Source: Bacteroidota bacterium (GTDB lineage: Bacteria; Bacteroidota; Bacteroidia; Chitinophagales; Chitinophagaceae). Taken from it: DNA of 36,115 nucleotides. The notes below the pieces were generated by a model. The model had not been told where the DNA came from. It searched no databases and saw only the letters and a list, made by a program, of their open reading frames with translations. Of this stretch, positions 11,101 to 16,610 are shown in pieces (within the stretch, counting starts at the first letter, position 1; the number at the start of each line of letters is the position of its first letter). Made by a program: the position numbers and the translations under genes. The stretch covers positions 1 to 36,115 of the forward strand of contig PSRI01000063.1 of assembly GCA_003175935.1 (NCBI GenBank). Reading direction: 5' to 3'.

Positions 11101-11244
11101 CGCGGACTTATTCAATCCTTTTTGTGCAAGCGAATCAACCTTTTTCCAGAGGGATTCATAATTCTTAGGAGTCTGAGCAAACGCAATATGATAGAAAAAG
11201 ATAAATGCAACAGTATAATACAAACGAAGCCAGGTAAATTTCAT
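5176..11244 (-). CDS. Secreted bacterial alpha-2-macroglobulin family protein
   Basis: A 2022-residue exported protein. A signal peptide runs to about residue 23 (IAFA|QTPKNY) with no lipobox, so it is predicted to be released to the periplasm or outside rather than lipid-anchored. Domains in order: a long helical N-terminal region (about 25-390), macroglobulin-type beta domains, the MG2 hallmark DRSIYRPGQ starting at D602, the A2M domain with FFFPDLRTDSSGDVEFSFTM (about 1245-1270), the thioester motif YPYECAEQ with Cys1475 and Gln1478, an alpha/alpha-toroid complement-like domain (about 1460-1790), and a C-terminal receptor-binding-like beta domain. In this family an intact CxEQ thioester lets the protein trap attacking proteases covalently. 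The usual partner of the E. coli YfaS-like class, penicillin-binding protein 1C, is absent here. It stands alone between sucD and a repeat-bearing gap. No frameshift was seen along 6 kb. Confidence 0.93.
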   Translation of the reverse strand: MKFTWLRLYYTVAFIFFYHIAFAQTPKNYESLWKKVDSLAQKGLNKSALSATNKIYDQAKKDKNDVQLMKALIFQMHLNIGLEENWDINNLKRIEKEIATASEPAKSILESLAAENYWNYFQSNRYRLYNRTQTNNFVKDDIATWGIADFHKRISALYLASIKEDKLLQQTGLEKYDPLILKGNARSLRPTLYDILAHRALDYFENDERDVIRPAYQFQIRENAALQPAADFVNFKFKSQDSTSLLFQAILIHQKLLRFHLDDKKPDALVDEDLLRLQFVKQYSVISEKDSAYRMALNHIISIYENDSVSAEVRYEYADSYAQEILNNESEVPPSKAGYLKIAKSICDETISKFPKTRGAIQCQNLLNQILQTKVSTTVELVNLPNEPFRALVKYKNISKVFLRLIKYDRQLEGEIGSTYQDSYWKKLIQIPSLKSWEQSIPRTEDYLSHSVEIKVDALPVGEYALISGDRPNFSDSNAVLSQVNFYVSGISIVGKGNEYFLLDRKEGNPLAGAEVQIWEETYDYNKSQNKLIKAEKIKSDLKGYFKIKGAQINSRSVRFEINYKGDHLFLHSESENVLAEAYQRGIIEPAAYKNRLAIFTDRSIYRPGQTIFLKAIGMIEDSANKSRLMKAGESIKIFLMNPNYVAVDSITLKFNEYGSVNGKFQAPSNQLSGTYQLLAKNYSQGNTSFSIEEYKRPKFYVELDQPTNSFRLNDSIKLNGTAKAYAGNNITGAKVEYRVTRTVRFSPWFGYFQKRFPRNDQMEIANGATTTDENGKFKIPFIAVPDLSADKTNDPQFNYEIHVTVTDLNGESREGSSNVTVGYKSIEFDQITNTQPIDVDSLKTIPIIARNLAGIPVSIKASIKIYQLKSPGRLIRTRYWSEPDQFIYTEQEFIKYFPIDEYKNESDYHAWEKGSMVFSDTITTNSSSSIKIPLGALKSGKYLIESFAKDENGEDIKTSNYFEVYNSKETTLSSPVYLTRRVIKGTVEPGETAKWQFGTSAQNIYLIKESNRTPIDSSNRFSIEKLNQSIQQESIPVYEKDRGGFGIQIFFVKDNRFFSAIWNVDVPWTNKELLVSLATNRDKMEPGSKEKWKLKIVGYKKEKVAAEILSSMYDASLDQFQIHNWDKPNLSLFNYLERYWESTQGFSSSNPFDKETPYNSIDIIGKMYDYLDLYPLRNYPIYEELQATKIASEDLIVKRANSIPSLAYSLPTLKKAEAEVLADTAELPNKVAEQKNIQSVIRKDFNETAFFFPDLRTDSSGDVEFSFTMPEALTTWKFQALAHTKDLAFGYLQKSVITQKQLMVQPNPPRFLREGDKIDISTKIANLSAKEITGNATLQLLDPETNQPVDGWFQNIFPVQYFTVASNQSSAINFNITVPYNYNKPVLYRIIAKAGDYSDGEENVLPVLANRTLVTESFPLNMNGKTQKEFKFEKLLQNNSETLHSQSLTVEFSSNPAWYVVQALPYLMEYPYECAEQSFNRYYANAIATKIANSAPRVKEIFESWKNSDTNAFLSNLQKNEELKSVLVEETPWVMDAQNESAQKKNIGLLFDMFRMSKELQSNFKKVSDMQSPNGGFVWFKGGPDDLYITQYIMSGIGHLQNLKAIPQDQTKEWNVVINKGMQYLDSKIKSNYDALVKSKVDLKQNHLSNYEVQYLYMRSFFKDKPVPSGSATAFNYYLSQAKKYWLKQSKYMQGMIALALNRNGDSKTASAIMVSLQENSITNEELGMYWKENRGGYYWYEAPIETQALLIEAFSEIGSNTKSVSAMKLWLLKQKQTQNWGTTKASAEACYAFLMKGNDWIQSSPIVEINLGNQKIQSPQNVEAGTGYIKTTIPGADVKNEMGNIRVAVTTNSKDSSTPSWGAVYWQYFENLDQIAPSNSPIQIRKKLFLQKNSDRGPVLEPINDDEELKPGDKIIVRIELQADRDMEYVHLKDMRASGTEPLNVLSGYKWQGGLGYYETTRDASTHFFFNWINKGTYVFEYPLFVAQAGTFSVGIATIQCMYAPEFTSHSEGLKIRVRN

Positions 11245-11311
11245 AGCGCTGTTCTTGTGTTGATGGAAGATTTGGGTAAATACAAGATATAAAAAGCAGT
11301 TACTTATAAAG

Positions 11312-11335
11312 ATGCAAAACTCTTAAACTTTGCAT
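11312..11335. promoter_or_regulatory. Inverted repeat upstream of the macroglobulin gene
   Basis: ATGCAAA (11312-11318) and TTTGCAT (11329-11335) form a perfect 7-bp inverted repeat with a 10-nt gap, 68-91 bp upstream of the macroglobulin start and after the sucD terminator. It could be an operator or part of the promoter region. No well-spaced -33/-7 pair was found. Confidence 0.3.
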
Positions 11336-11360
11336 AATTTAAGTCTGATCACCATTCAAA

Positions 11361-11386
11361 AATAAAGCCCGAAGTTTCCTTCGGGC
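11361..11386 (-). terminator. Rho-independent terminator of sucD
   Basis: On the minus strand GCCCGAAG-GAAA-CTTCGGGC forms an 8-bp perfect stem closed by a GAAA (GNRA-type) tetraloop, followed by TTTATTTTTG. It lies 25 nt after the sucD stop and isolates sucD from the macroglobulin gene. Confidence 0.9.
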
Positions 11387-11410
11387 CCGCAATATGTTCT
11401 TACTAAAAAA

Positions 11411-12307
11411 TTAAAATTTAACTGGTTTAAATGCAGTCTTACCGATTACTTCAGCCATCATTTTGCCAATGTCGGCCGGACTGTCAACCACATTAATTCC
11501 ACATTCCCTCATAATTTTCATTTTTGCTGCGGCAGTATCATCCGCACCTCCTACAATCGCACCAGCATGTCCCATTCTTCTCCCGGGAGGAGCTGTTTGT
11601 CCCGCAATAAAACCAACCACAGGTTTAGTTCCGTTGGCTTTGATCCATCTTGCAGCTTCTGCTTCCATGCCGCCACCAATTTCACCAATCATTACAATAC
11701 CTTCTGTGGCATCATCTTTCATAAATAATTCAACAGCCTCTTTTGTTGTAGTACCAATGATTGGATCACCACCTATACCTATAGCTGTAGAAATTCCCAG
11801 TCCTGCCTTTGCGACCTGGTCTGCTGCTTCATATGTAAGCGTTCCCGATTTAGAAACGATACCAATTTTTCCTTTCTTGAAAATAAATCCGGGCATGATT
11901 CCCACTTTGCATTCGTCGGCTGTAATTACACCCGGACAGTTCGGTCCGATTAATCTTGTACTCGTGCCCAGCAAATAATTTTTCACTTTCACCATATCCT
12001 GCACCGGAATTCCTTCTGTGATACAAACAACAAGTTTGATTCCGGCGTCAGTAGCTTCCATTACTGCATCTGCAGCAAATGCTGGCGGAACAAAAATGAT
12101 GGATACATCGGCACCGGTTTGTTTTACTGCATCTGCAACCGTATTAAAAACCGGGCGATCAATATGTGACTGACCTCCTTTACCCGGAGTAACTCCACCC
12201 ACTACGTTCGTTCCATAATCGATCATCTGTGTGGCGTGAAATGTGCCTTCAGTTCCCGTAAAACCCTGAACAATGATTTTGGAATTTTTATTCACTAAAA
12301 CAGACAT
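11411..12307 (-). CDS. sucD: Succinate--CoA ligase [ADP-forming] subunit alpha
   Basis: Alpha subunit of succinyl-CoA synthetase in the TCA cycle. It carries the CoA-binding Rossmann domain and the histidine that is phosphorylated during the reaction. At 298 residues it has the usual length. The N-terminal [20 protein letters not shown] is the standard alpha-subunit opening, GPNCPGVI (121-128) is in the CoA-ligase core, and the active-site histidine lies in [12 protein letters not shown] at His247 (E. coli His246). The beta subunit gene sucC is not adjacent, which is common in Bacteroidota. It is transcribed alone: an exact -7 element lies 42-49 bp upstream and a strong terminator follows. 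Confidence 0.98.
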   Translation of the reverse strand: MSVLVNKNSKIIVQGFTGTEGTFHATQMIDYGTNVVGGVTPGKGGQSHIDRPVFNTVADAVKQTGADVSIIFVPPAFAADAVMEATDAGIKLVVCITEGIPVQDMVKVKNYLLGTSTRLIGPNCPGVITADECKVGIMPGFIFKKGKIGIVSKSGTLTYEAADQVAKAGLGISTAIGIGGDPIIGTTTKEAVELFMKDDATEGIVMIGEIGGGMEAEAARWIKANGTKPVVGFIAGQTAPPGRRMGHAGAIVGGADDTAAAKMKIMRECGINVVDSPADIGKMMAEVIGKTAFKPVKF

Positions 12308-12348
12308 AGCGGAGCGTTAAATGGTTTGTAATTCTAATATTAAGGCGA

Positions 12349-12356
12349 CAAAAATA
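12349..12356 (-). promoter_or_regulatory. Candidate -7 element for sucD
   Basis: TATTTTTG on the minus strand is an exact TAnnTTTG match, 42 bp before the sucD start codon. No good -33 TTTG is found at 19-21 nt spacing, so the call is moderate. Confidence 0.4.
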
Positions 12357-12375
12357 GGGCATTTCAAGAGATTTC

Positions 12376-12511
12376 ACGCTAAGGCGCAAAGAGGCTGGAA
12401 AGATTAGAGTACCAAGTACCTAGAACCTAGATAAATCGCTTAGTTGTCGACTGAGACTAATTGCCGGTACTATATACTTTTAATTTCTCGCAAAGACGCT
12501 AAGGCGCAAAG
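12376..12511. repeat. Two exact 16-bp direct repeats 120 nt apart
   Basis: ACGCTAAGGCGCAAAG occurs at 12376-12391 and again at 12496-12511. Degenerate relatives in reverse orientation (TTGCGCCTCTGCGT) are at about 35392-35406, and TCTTTGCGA-type fragments are near 1021 and 1070. Confidence 0.75.
12408..12428. repeat. 7-bp tandem repeat, three units (AGTACCA, AGTACCT, AGAACCT)
   Basis: Third locus of the 7-bp family seen at 1155-1182 and 5121-5141, in the same orientation as the 5121 copy and slightly degenerate. Confidence 0.65.
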
Positions 12512-12573
12512 TACTCAGCACTTATTCAGATCCTACCCTATATACCACAACAAGCCCTGAACCTTAAACTCTT

Positions 12574-12634
12574 AACCTTCAACAAACTTTCAGCCATCAA
12601 CCATCAACAAACCTTCAACATTCAACCTTCAACA
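12574..12634. repeat. Degenerate AACCTTCAACA repeat cluster
   Basis: Three exact 11-bp copies (12574-12584, 12610-12620, 12624-12634) are separated by related CCATCAACCATCAAC stretches. The cluster ends against the stop codon of the leftward DUF4198 gene, so it would form that gene's 3' untranslated region, rich in GTTGAAGGTTGA on the RNA. Confidence 0.7.
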
Positions 12635-12635
12635 T

Positions 12636-13439
12636 TTAGTGTTCGTATCCCCAGGTTAGACTAGACCAATAACTCTGCCACTGGGATGCGGAATCGGAAG
12701 GTTGCCTTTGCATGACGACGGTGGTGAGCATATATTTTCCGGTAGTGGAAACAGGCACAGAAATTTCGCCATCTGCGTTTGTAATGTACTGAGTTTGTTC
12801 GGTTGAATTATGAACCCGATGCCAGAGTTTTACAAGTGAGTTTGGCAAAGGATTTTGATTGAAGAATATTTTTATTTTGAGATCCTGTTTGTTTTTGATT
12901 GAATACGGGTCGGATTGAGGAACTATGTCAACCGGAAGATCAGTGGTCATCTTACTGACATCATTTGTTTTATTTCCCACCAGAATCAAAGTCTTTACGC
13001 TACGCTGATAGGATTCCCTTCCTAAGGAATCAGTTTCATTACGGGATTTTCTTTGGCCGATGATCGAATCCAGCCCTTCTTCCTTAAGGTATTCGTTGAA
13101 TTTAGAAGCTTCGAGTTGAATGAATTTATTGTTGGATTGATAGGTTAGTAATAATTCTCCTTCATCGAAATATTGCAATTTGAGTGAGTCACCAGAGGTA
13201 CTGTCAGAAAGTGCGTCTGTAAGATCATCAGTAAAATCCTGGGAATAAATTTTCAGACTGTTTACCAGGGATCGATTCCCATTCCAGTTTTCACCTTCAA
13301 AATTTTCTCCCACCATGAATCTTACAAGAATCGGTTCACCTCTCTTGCAAATAAATTTTTGAGGTTCGAGCCAGAATTCGTGTGCCGATAAAGCGATTAC
13401 TAAAAGCAAGGCAACCGATGCAATCAGGATTTTTTTCAT
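12636..13439 (-). CDS. DUF4198 domain-containing exported protein
   Basis: A 267-residue exported protein. Its signal peptide ends near residue 19 (LLLVIALSAHEFW). The mature protein begins HEFWLEPQKF, and GEPILVRFMVGENFEGENW follows at about 34-53; both are typical of the DUF4198 family, which includes periplasmic proteins found near metal-uptake genes. The histidine at the mature N-terminus could bind metal, but that is inference. A second beta domain covers about 175-260 (NADGEISVPVSTTGKYMLTT), resembling a carboxypeptidase-regulatory or Cna-B-like fold. It lies 45 nt after the MlaF-type ATPase in the same direction and may be the last gene of that string. No metal transporter gene is in the window. 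Confidence 0.8.
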   Translation of the reverse strand: MKKILIASVALLLVIALSAHEFWLEPQKFICKRGEPILVRFMVGENFEGENWNGNRSLVNSLKIYSQDFTDDLTDALSDSTSGDSLKLQYFDEGELLLTYQSNNKFIQLEASKFNEYLKEEGLDSIIGQRKSRNETDSLGRESYQRSVKTLILVGNKTNDVSKMTTDLPVDIVPQSDPYSIKNKQDLKIKIFFNQNPLPNSLVKLWHRVHNSTEQTQYITNADGEISVPVSTTGKYMLTTVVMQRQPSDSASQWQSYWSSLTWGYEH

Positions 13440-13484
13440 TCTTTAAAGAAACTGCTGTTGTTGATTTGAAATATCTGGTTGGCT

Positions 13485-14294
13485 CTATTTGAGCAGGTCA
13501 TCCATATTCCTGTCATTGGCAATCTTCCCTTTTACTTCCAGCATCCGCATATCCTTCGCATCCTGCAAGAATTCTGAAGCGAAAATGAAATCATTGAGTA
13601 ATTTATTCTTGCTGAAAATAATTTCCTTATTGGTTCCTTCCCATTCCTTTTGTCCCTGGTACATGTAAATAATGTGTTCACCAATTTCCATTACACTGTT
13701 CATGTCGTGCGTGTTCACGACTGTTGTCATATTGAATTCCTTGGTGATTTCGTGTATCAGTTTATCAATTACCAGGGAGGTTTGAGGATCCAGGCCCGAA
13801 TTGGGCTCGTCGCAGAAAAGATATTTGGGATTTAATACAATTGCTCTGGCGATTCCCACTCTTTTTTTCATACCACCGCTAATTTCGGCAGGAAATTTTT
13901 TGTTGGCATCCTGTAAGTTCACCCTTTCCAAAACTTCGTTTACCCTTTTCAGTTTATCGGTATAAGAATCCTTAGTGAACATGTCCAGCGGGAACATTAC
14001 ATTTTGTTCAACAGTCATGCTATCAAATAGCGCCGAACCCTGAAAAAGCATTCCGATTTTTTGACGAAGTTCTTTTCTCTCGTCGTCATTCATTTGATTA
14101 AAATCTTTTCCATCGTATGAAATATCTCCACTATCTGGCTCAAACAGGCCCACGAGACATTTCATAAGAACGGTTTTTCCACTACCACTCGTGCCAATTA
14201 TGAGATTAGCCTTTCCGGGTTCCATGACGGCACTAACGTTATTAATCACAACATTGTCGCCAAAACTCTTTTTTATATTTTTTAATTCAATCAT
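13485..14294 (-). CDS. ABC transporter ATP-binding protein, MlaF-type (MCE/phospholipid transport)
   Basis: The ATPase of an Mla/MCE-type lipid transport system at the inner membrane. All nucleotide-binding motifs are intact: Walker A GTSGSGKT (34-41), Q-loop near Gln85, signature ISGGMKKR (138-145), Walker B YLFCDEP (158-164), D-loop SGLD (166-169) and switch His196. The unusual signature SGGMKKR is characteristic of the MlaF/Ttg2A class. It follows the MlaE-type permease after 22 nt. No MlaD/MCE substrate-binding gene is found in the string, so it may be encoded elsewhere. I left the symbol empty because orthology to mlaF in the strict sense is not shown. Confidence 0.93.
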   Translation of the reverse strand: MIELKNIKKSFGDNVVINNVSAVMEPGKANLIIGTSGSGKTVLMKCLVGLFEPDSGDISYDGKDFNQMNDDERKELRQKIGMLFQGSALFDSMTVEQNVMFPLDMFTKDSYTDKLKRVNEVLERVNLQDANKKFPAEISGGMKKRVGIARAIVLNPKYLFCDEPNSGLDPQTSLVIDKLIHEITKEFNMTTVVNTHDMNSVMEIGEHIIYMYQGQKEWEGTNKEIIFSKNKLLNDFIFASEFLQDAKDMRMLEVKGKIANDRNMDDLLK

Positions 14295-14316
14295 AAATCT
14301 CTTCAGTCAAATTTGG

Positions 14317-15075
14317 TTACAAAAGCACGGCTGCCAGAACATAATCTGCAAATAATATCATAATACAACTCGCAACAACTGCGCTTGTACTTGCCCGACC
14401 GATTTCCAGTGCGCCACCTTTTACAAAATATCCATAGTAGGCTGGTATGCTTGAAATGATAAAAGCGAACGTATATGCTTTTGCCAAAGAAAAGGTAACG
14501 TTATAAGGAACAAATGCGCTTAGCAATCCCTTGTCAAATTCGTCTTTGGATAAAATATTAGCGAGACTCCCTGCCAGACGACCACCCCAAACTCCTAAAA
14601 CTCCCGCGATTATTACAAGCAGCGGAATTACTATGAGTGCAGATAATATTTTAGGCATGATGAGATAAGCCTTGGTATTGATCCCCATAATTTCAAGTGC
14701 ATCGATTTGTTCGCTCACTCGCATATTACCTAATTCACTTGCAATCTTACTGCCAACCACACCCGCAAGTACGATACAGGTAAGAGTTGGAGCAAATTCG
14801 AGGATCACCGTATCACGAACGATTTGTGCAATGGTACTTTTGGGAATAATCGGACTCACTAACTGATAAGCCGTTTGTACTGTTGACACAGCACCGATAA
14901 ATACAGAAATCACTACTACAATTCCCAAAGAGCCTATACCTATTTCCACGCACTGGTGCATAAGTTCCTTCCAGTACATCTTAAAGTTCTCCGGTTTGGT
15001 GAACATTCCCTTAATCATGAGCAGGTAGCGGCCAAAATGTGTGAAGAAGTGCATTGGTATATTTATAAGAAACAA
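14317..15075 (-). CDS. ABC transporter permease, MlaE-type
   Basis: A 252-residue integral membrane permease of the MlaE family. It pairs with the ATPase encoded 22 nt downstream to move phospholipid or another lipid between membranes. Hydrophobic segments lie at about 48-72, 90-110, 138-165, 190-212 and 228-250. The family hallmark ELGNMRVSEQIDALEIMG occupies 114-131, and EFAPTLTCIVLAGVVGSKIA precedes it. It starts 24 nt after the kinase-like gene. Length and motif order are normal for the family. Confidence 0.93.
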   Translation of the reverse strand: MFLINIPMHFFTHFGRYLLMIKGMFTKPENFKMYWKELMHQCVEIGIGSLGIVVVISVFIGAVSTVQTAYQLVSPIIPKSTIAQIVRDTVILEFAPTLTCIVLAGVVGSKIASELGNMRVSEQIDALEIMGINTKAYLIMPKILSALIVIPLLVIIAGVLGVWGGRLAGSLANILSKDEFDKGLLSAFVPYNVTFSLAKAYTFAFIISSIPAYYGYFVKGGALEIGRASTSAVVASCIMILFADYVLAAVLL

Positions 15076-15099
15076 AAATAACTGAAAACAGATAAGGAA

Positions 15100-16152
15100 T
15101 CACTGTTTTTTCAGATCGGCAATAATCATTTCGCGGAGGTGCAAACGAAGTAAATCTGCCATATTCGTGCATTTCAAAAATTGCTCTTTATGGTAATAGG
15201 TCGATAATTCTTCAGCAAGTTGCCTGATTTTTTCTATAGGAGCCAGTTCATCCGCAGCGATGGCTGATCTTAAACTGCCCAATCTATGCCGTTGCGACTT
15301 AATTCTTCTGATGATCTGCGAGCGCTCCTCCTGCTGGTATTGCTGAATTACTTCGGGATTCAAATGCTGGCTAACAAGCTCAACAAATACTTTGTTTTCC
15401 TTAAAGAATTGCGGTAGATATAAATTTTTTCGACCCTCATAGGACTGCTGGTCAAAATCTATGGAGCGTATCCTGAATTGGATATCGTCGAAATCCTGTG
15501 TAATATCAAATACAAAATTGTAACTGCGCATGTCACCCAACAACCTCACAAAACATCGCTCATTAAATTTCACAAACTCCTTTGCAATTCTTTTGGGGTT
15601 GAATTCAGGACGATGTAAAAATTGTTCAATAAACATGTCTCCGGGAATTCCCGCAATATGTTCCTCCACCAGTGTATTGTCATCTACAAGGTAATTGATC
15701 CAATAAGGCGAAAGAAGATGTTCAAGTTCCAATCCGAATATTCGCGAAGCATCCGCCCTTTTAATATAAAAATAATCATAGACCTCATTGTAATTGTTCA
15801 CGATCTTGATTCGAAAAGGTTGTGAATTTCCGAACACACAAAAATCAATTCTTTCGATGTGTAAATGCTCTTCGGCCTGTGAATGACCTGCAGCCTTCAG
15901 TAGAGAATAAACGCGTTTTAAATTAAAATGAATTTCATCTGTAAGAGTGGGATGATAAAAAACAGTTTCCCAAAGAGTGTCTTTGCCAGCCTTATCAAAA
16001 TATGGAATTGAATTTTCGAAATGTTTGAGGGTATCATATGAAACAGGGATATCCACCTCCCTGCCATATCGCTTTAAATATTTTTTAAAAGTTTTACTGA
16101 CAGGATAAAATAATTTCTTTTTTGAAATTCTGATCTTATCCTTTTCACTCAT
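15100..16152 (-). CDS. Uncharacterised protein with protein-kinase-like features
   Basis: A 350-residue soluble protein that I do not recognise by name. Several elements line up with the protein-kinase-like fold in the right order. There is a beta-strand lysine in YFYIKRAD (Lys131), an acidic helix GLELEHLL (Glu142/144), a hinge-like LVEEHIAG (161-168), a catalytic-loop-like LLGDMRSYNFVFD with Asp207 and Asn212, and a metal-loop-like IDFDQQ (231-236) with Asp232 and Asp234. A basic helical tail follows (about 270-345). This is pattern matching by eye, so kinase activity and substrate are unproven. Its start overlaps the stop of the lipoprotein gene by 4 nt (ATGA), and the MlaE-type permease begins 24 nt downstream, so it is cotranscribed with lipid-transport genes. 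Confidence 0.7.
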   Translation of the reverse strand: MSEKDKIRISKKKLFYPVSKTFKKYLKRYGREVDIPVSYDTLKHFENSIPYFDKAGKDTLWETVFYHPTLTDEIHFNLKRVYSLLKAAGHSQAEEHLHIERIDFCVFGNSQPFRIKIVNNYNEVYDYFYIKRADASRIFGLELEHLLSPYWINYLVDDNTLVEEHIAGIPGDMFIEQFLHRPEFNPKRIAKEFVKFNERCFVRLLGDMRSYNFVFDITQDFDDIQFRIRSIDFDQQSYEGRKNLYLPQFFKENKVFVELVSQHLNPEVIQQYQQEERSQIIRRIKSQRHRLGSLRSAIAADELAPIEKIRQLAEELSTYYHKEQFLKCTNMADLLRLHLREMIIADLKKQ

Positions 16153-16610
16153 TCCATGGTTATTTTGCTGTCGCGGTCGATATTGGTGCGTTTATCGAAA
16201 TGGAAATCGAAAAATTTTGCGTTCCCCACCTTCCCCTGTACCTTTTCCGTGGATCTTCCCATCTCCAGTCCATTATTATCAAAAACTTTGCAGGTAACTG
16301 AGCCATCGAAATCTTTTTTGAAAATTACATAAACATTCAAAAGGTTGTCGGTGCCTGAGCTATCATTCGATAATTGAATTTTACCCAGTTCGAGTCCTGA
16401 TGTTTTAAGATGATCAGACAGGCTAATTTCAACTCTAAATGCATTTTCAACTCCGCTGCTCACGCCATGCACCACTTCCCCAACAGCTTCCCCGGCCTTT
16501 TCCCCTGCAGAGTTTAAATTTTTTTTGATGGAATGACCTGAGCAGGCTGATATAATTAACCCTGCGAATAGAGTACAAACTTGTAAAATCGGTTTATTCA
16601 TCCTGAACAT
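16149..16610 (-). CDS. Small predicted lipoprotein
   Basis: A 153-residue protein with a lipoprotein signal: hydrophobic core then lipobox LIISAC, making Cys23 the lipidated residue. Next comes an amphipathic helical stretch with small-residue repeats (about 34-57, [20 protein letters not shown]), then a beta-rich domain. It has no catalytic motif and I know no family name for it. Its 5' end overlaps the maeB stop by 17 nt; a start at 16601 (MNKPILQ) would cut this to 8 nt and leave the signal intact. Its stop overlaps the kinase-like start (ATGA). The tight coupling argues for translation together with its neighbours. Confidence 0.75.
   Translation of the reverse strand: MFRMNKPILQVCTLFAGLIISACSGHSIKKNLNSAGEKAGEAVGEVVHGVSSGVENAFRVEISLSDHLKTSGLELGKIQLSNDSSGTDNLLNVYVIFKKDFDGSVTCKVFDNNGLEMGRSTEKVQGKVGNAKFFDFHFDKRTNIDRDSKITME

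Larger units (their letters stand above)
12308..12635. other. Repeat-rich intergenic region between sucD and the DUF4198 gene
   Basis: This 328-bp gap holds the sucD promoter element and three short repeat families: two copies of ACGCTAAGGCGCAAAG (12376-12391 and 12496-12511, exactly 120 nt apart), the 7-bp tandem unit (12408-12428), and three copies of AACCTTCAACA (12574-12584, 12610-12620, 12624-12634). No open frame or tRNA is visible. Confidence 0.6.

Noticed and set aside
11463-11978. 171-codon frame opposite sucD
   Set aside because: Low-complexity Pro/Ser/Ala/Ile translation mirroring a conserved enzyme; shadow frame.
12574-12634. Possible CRISPR-like array
   Set aside because: Repeats are 11 bp, spacers irregular and related to the repeats, and no cas gene is present.
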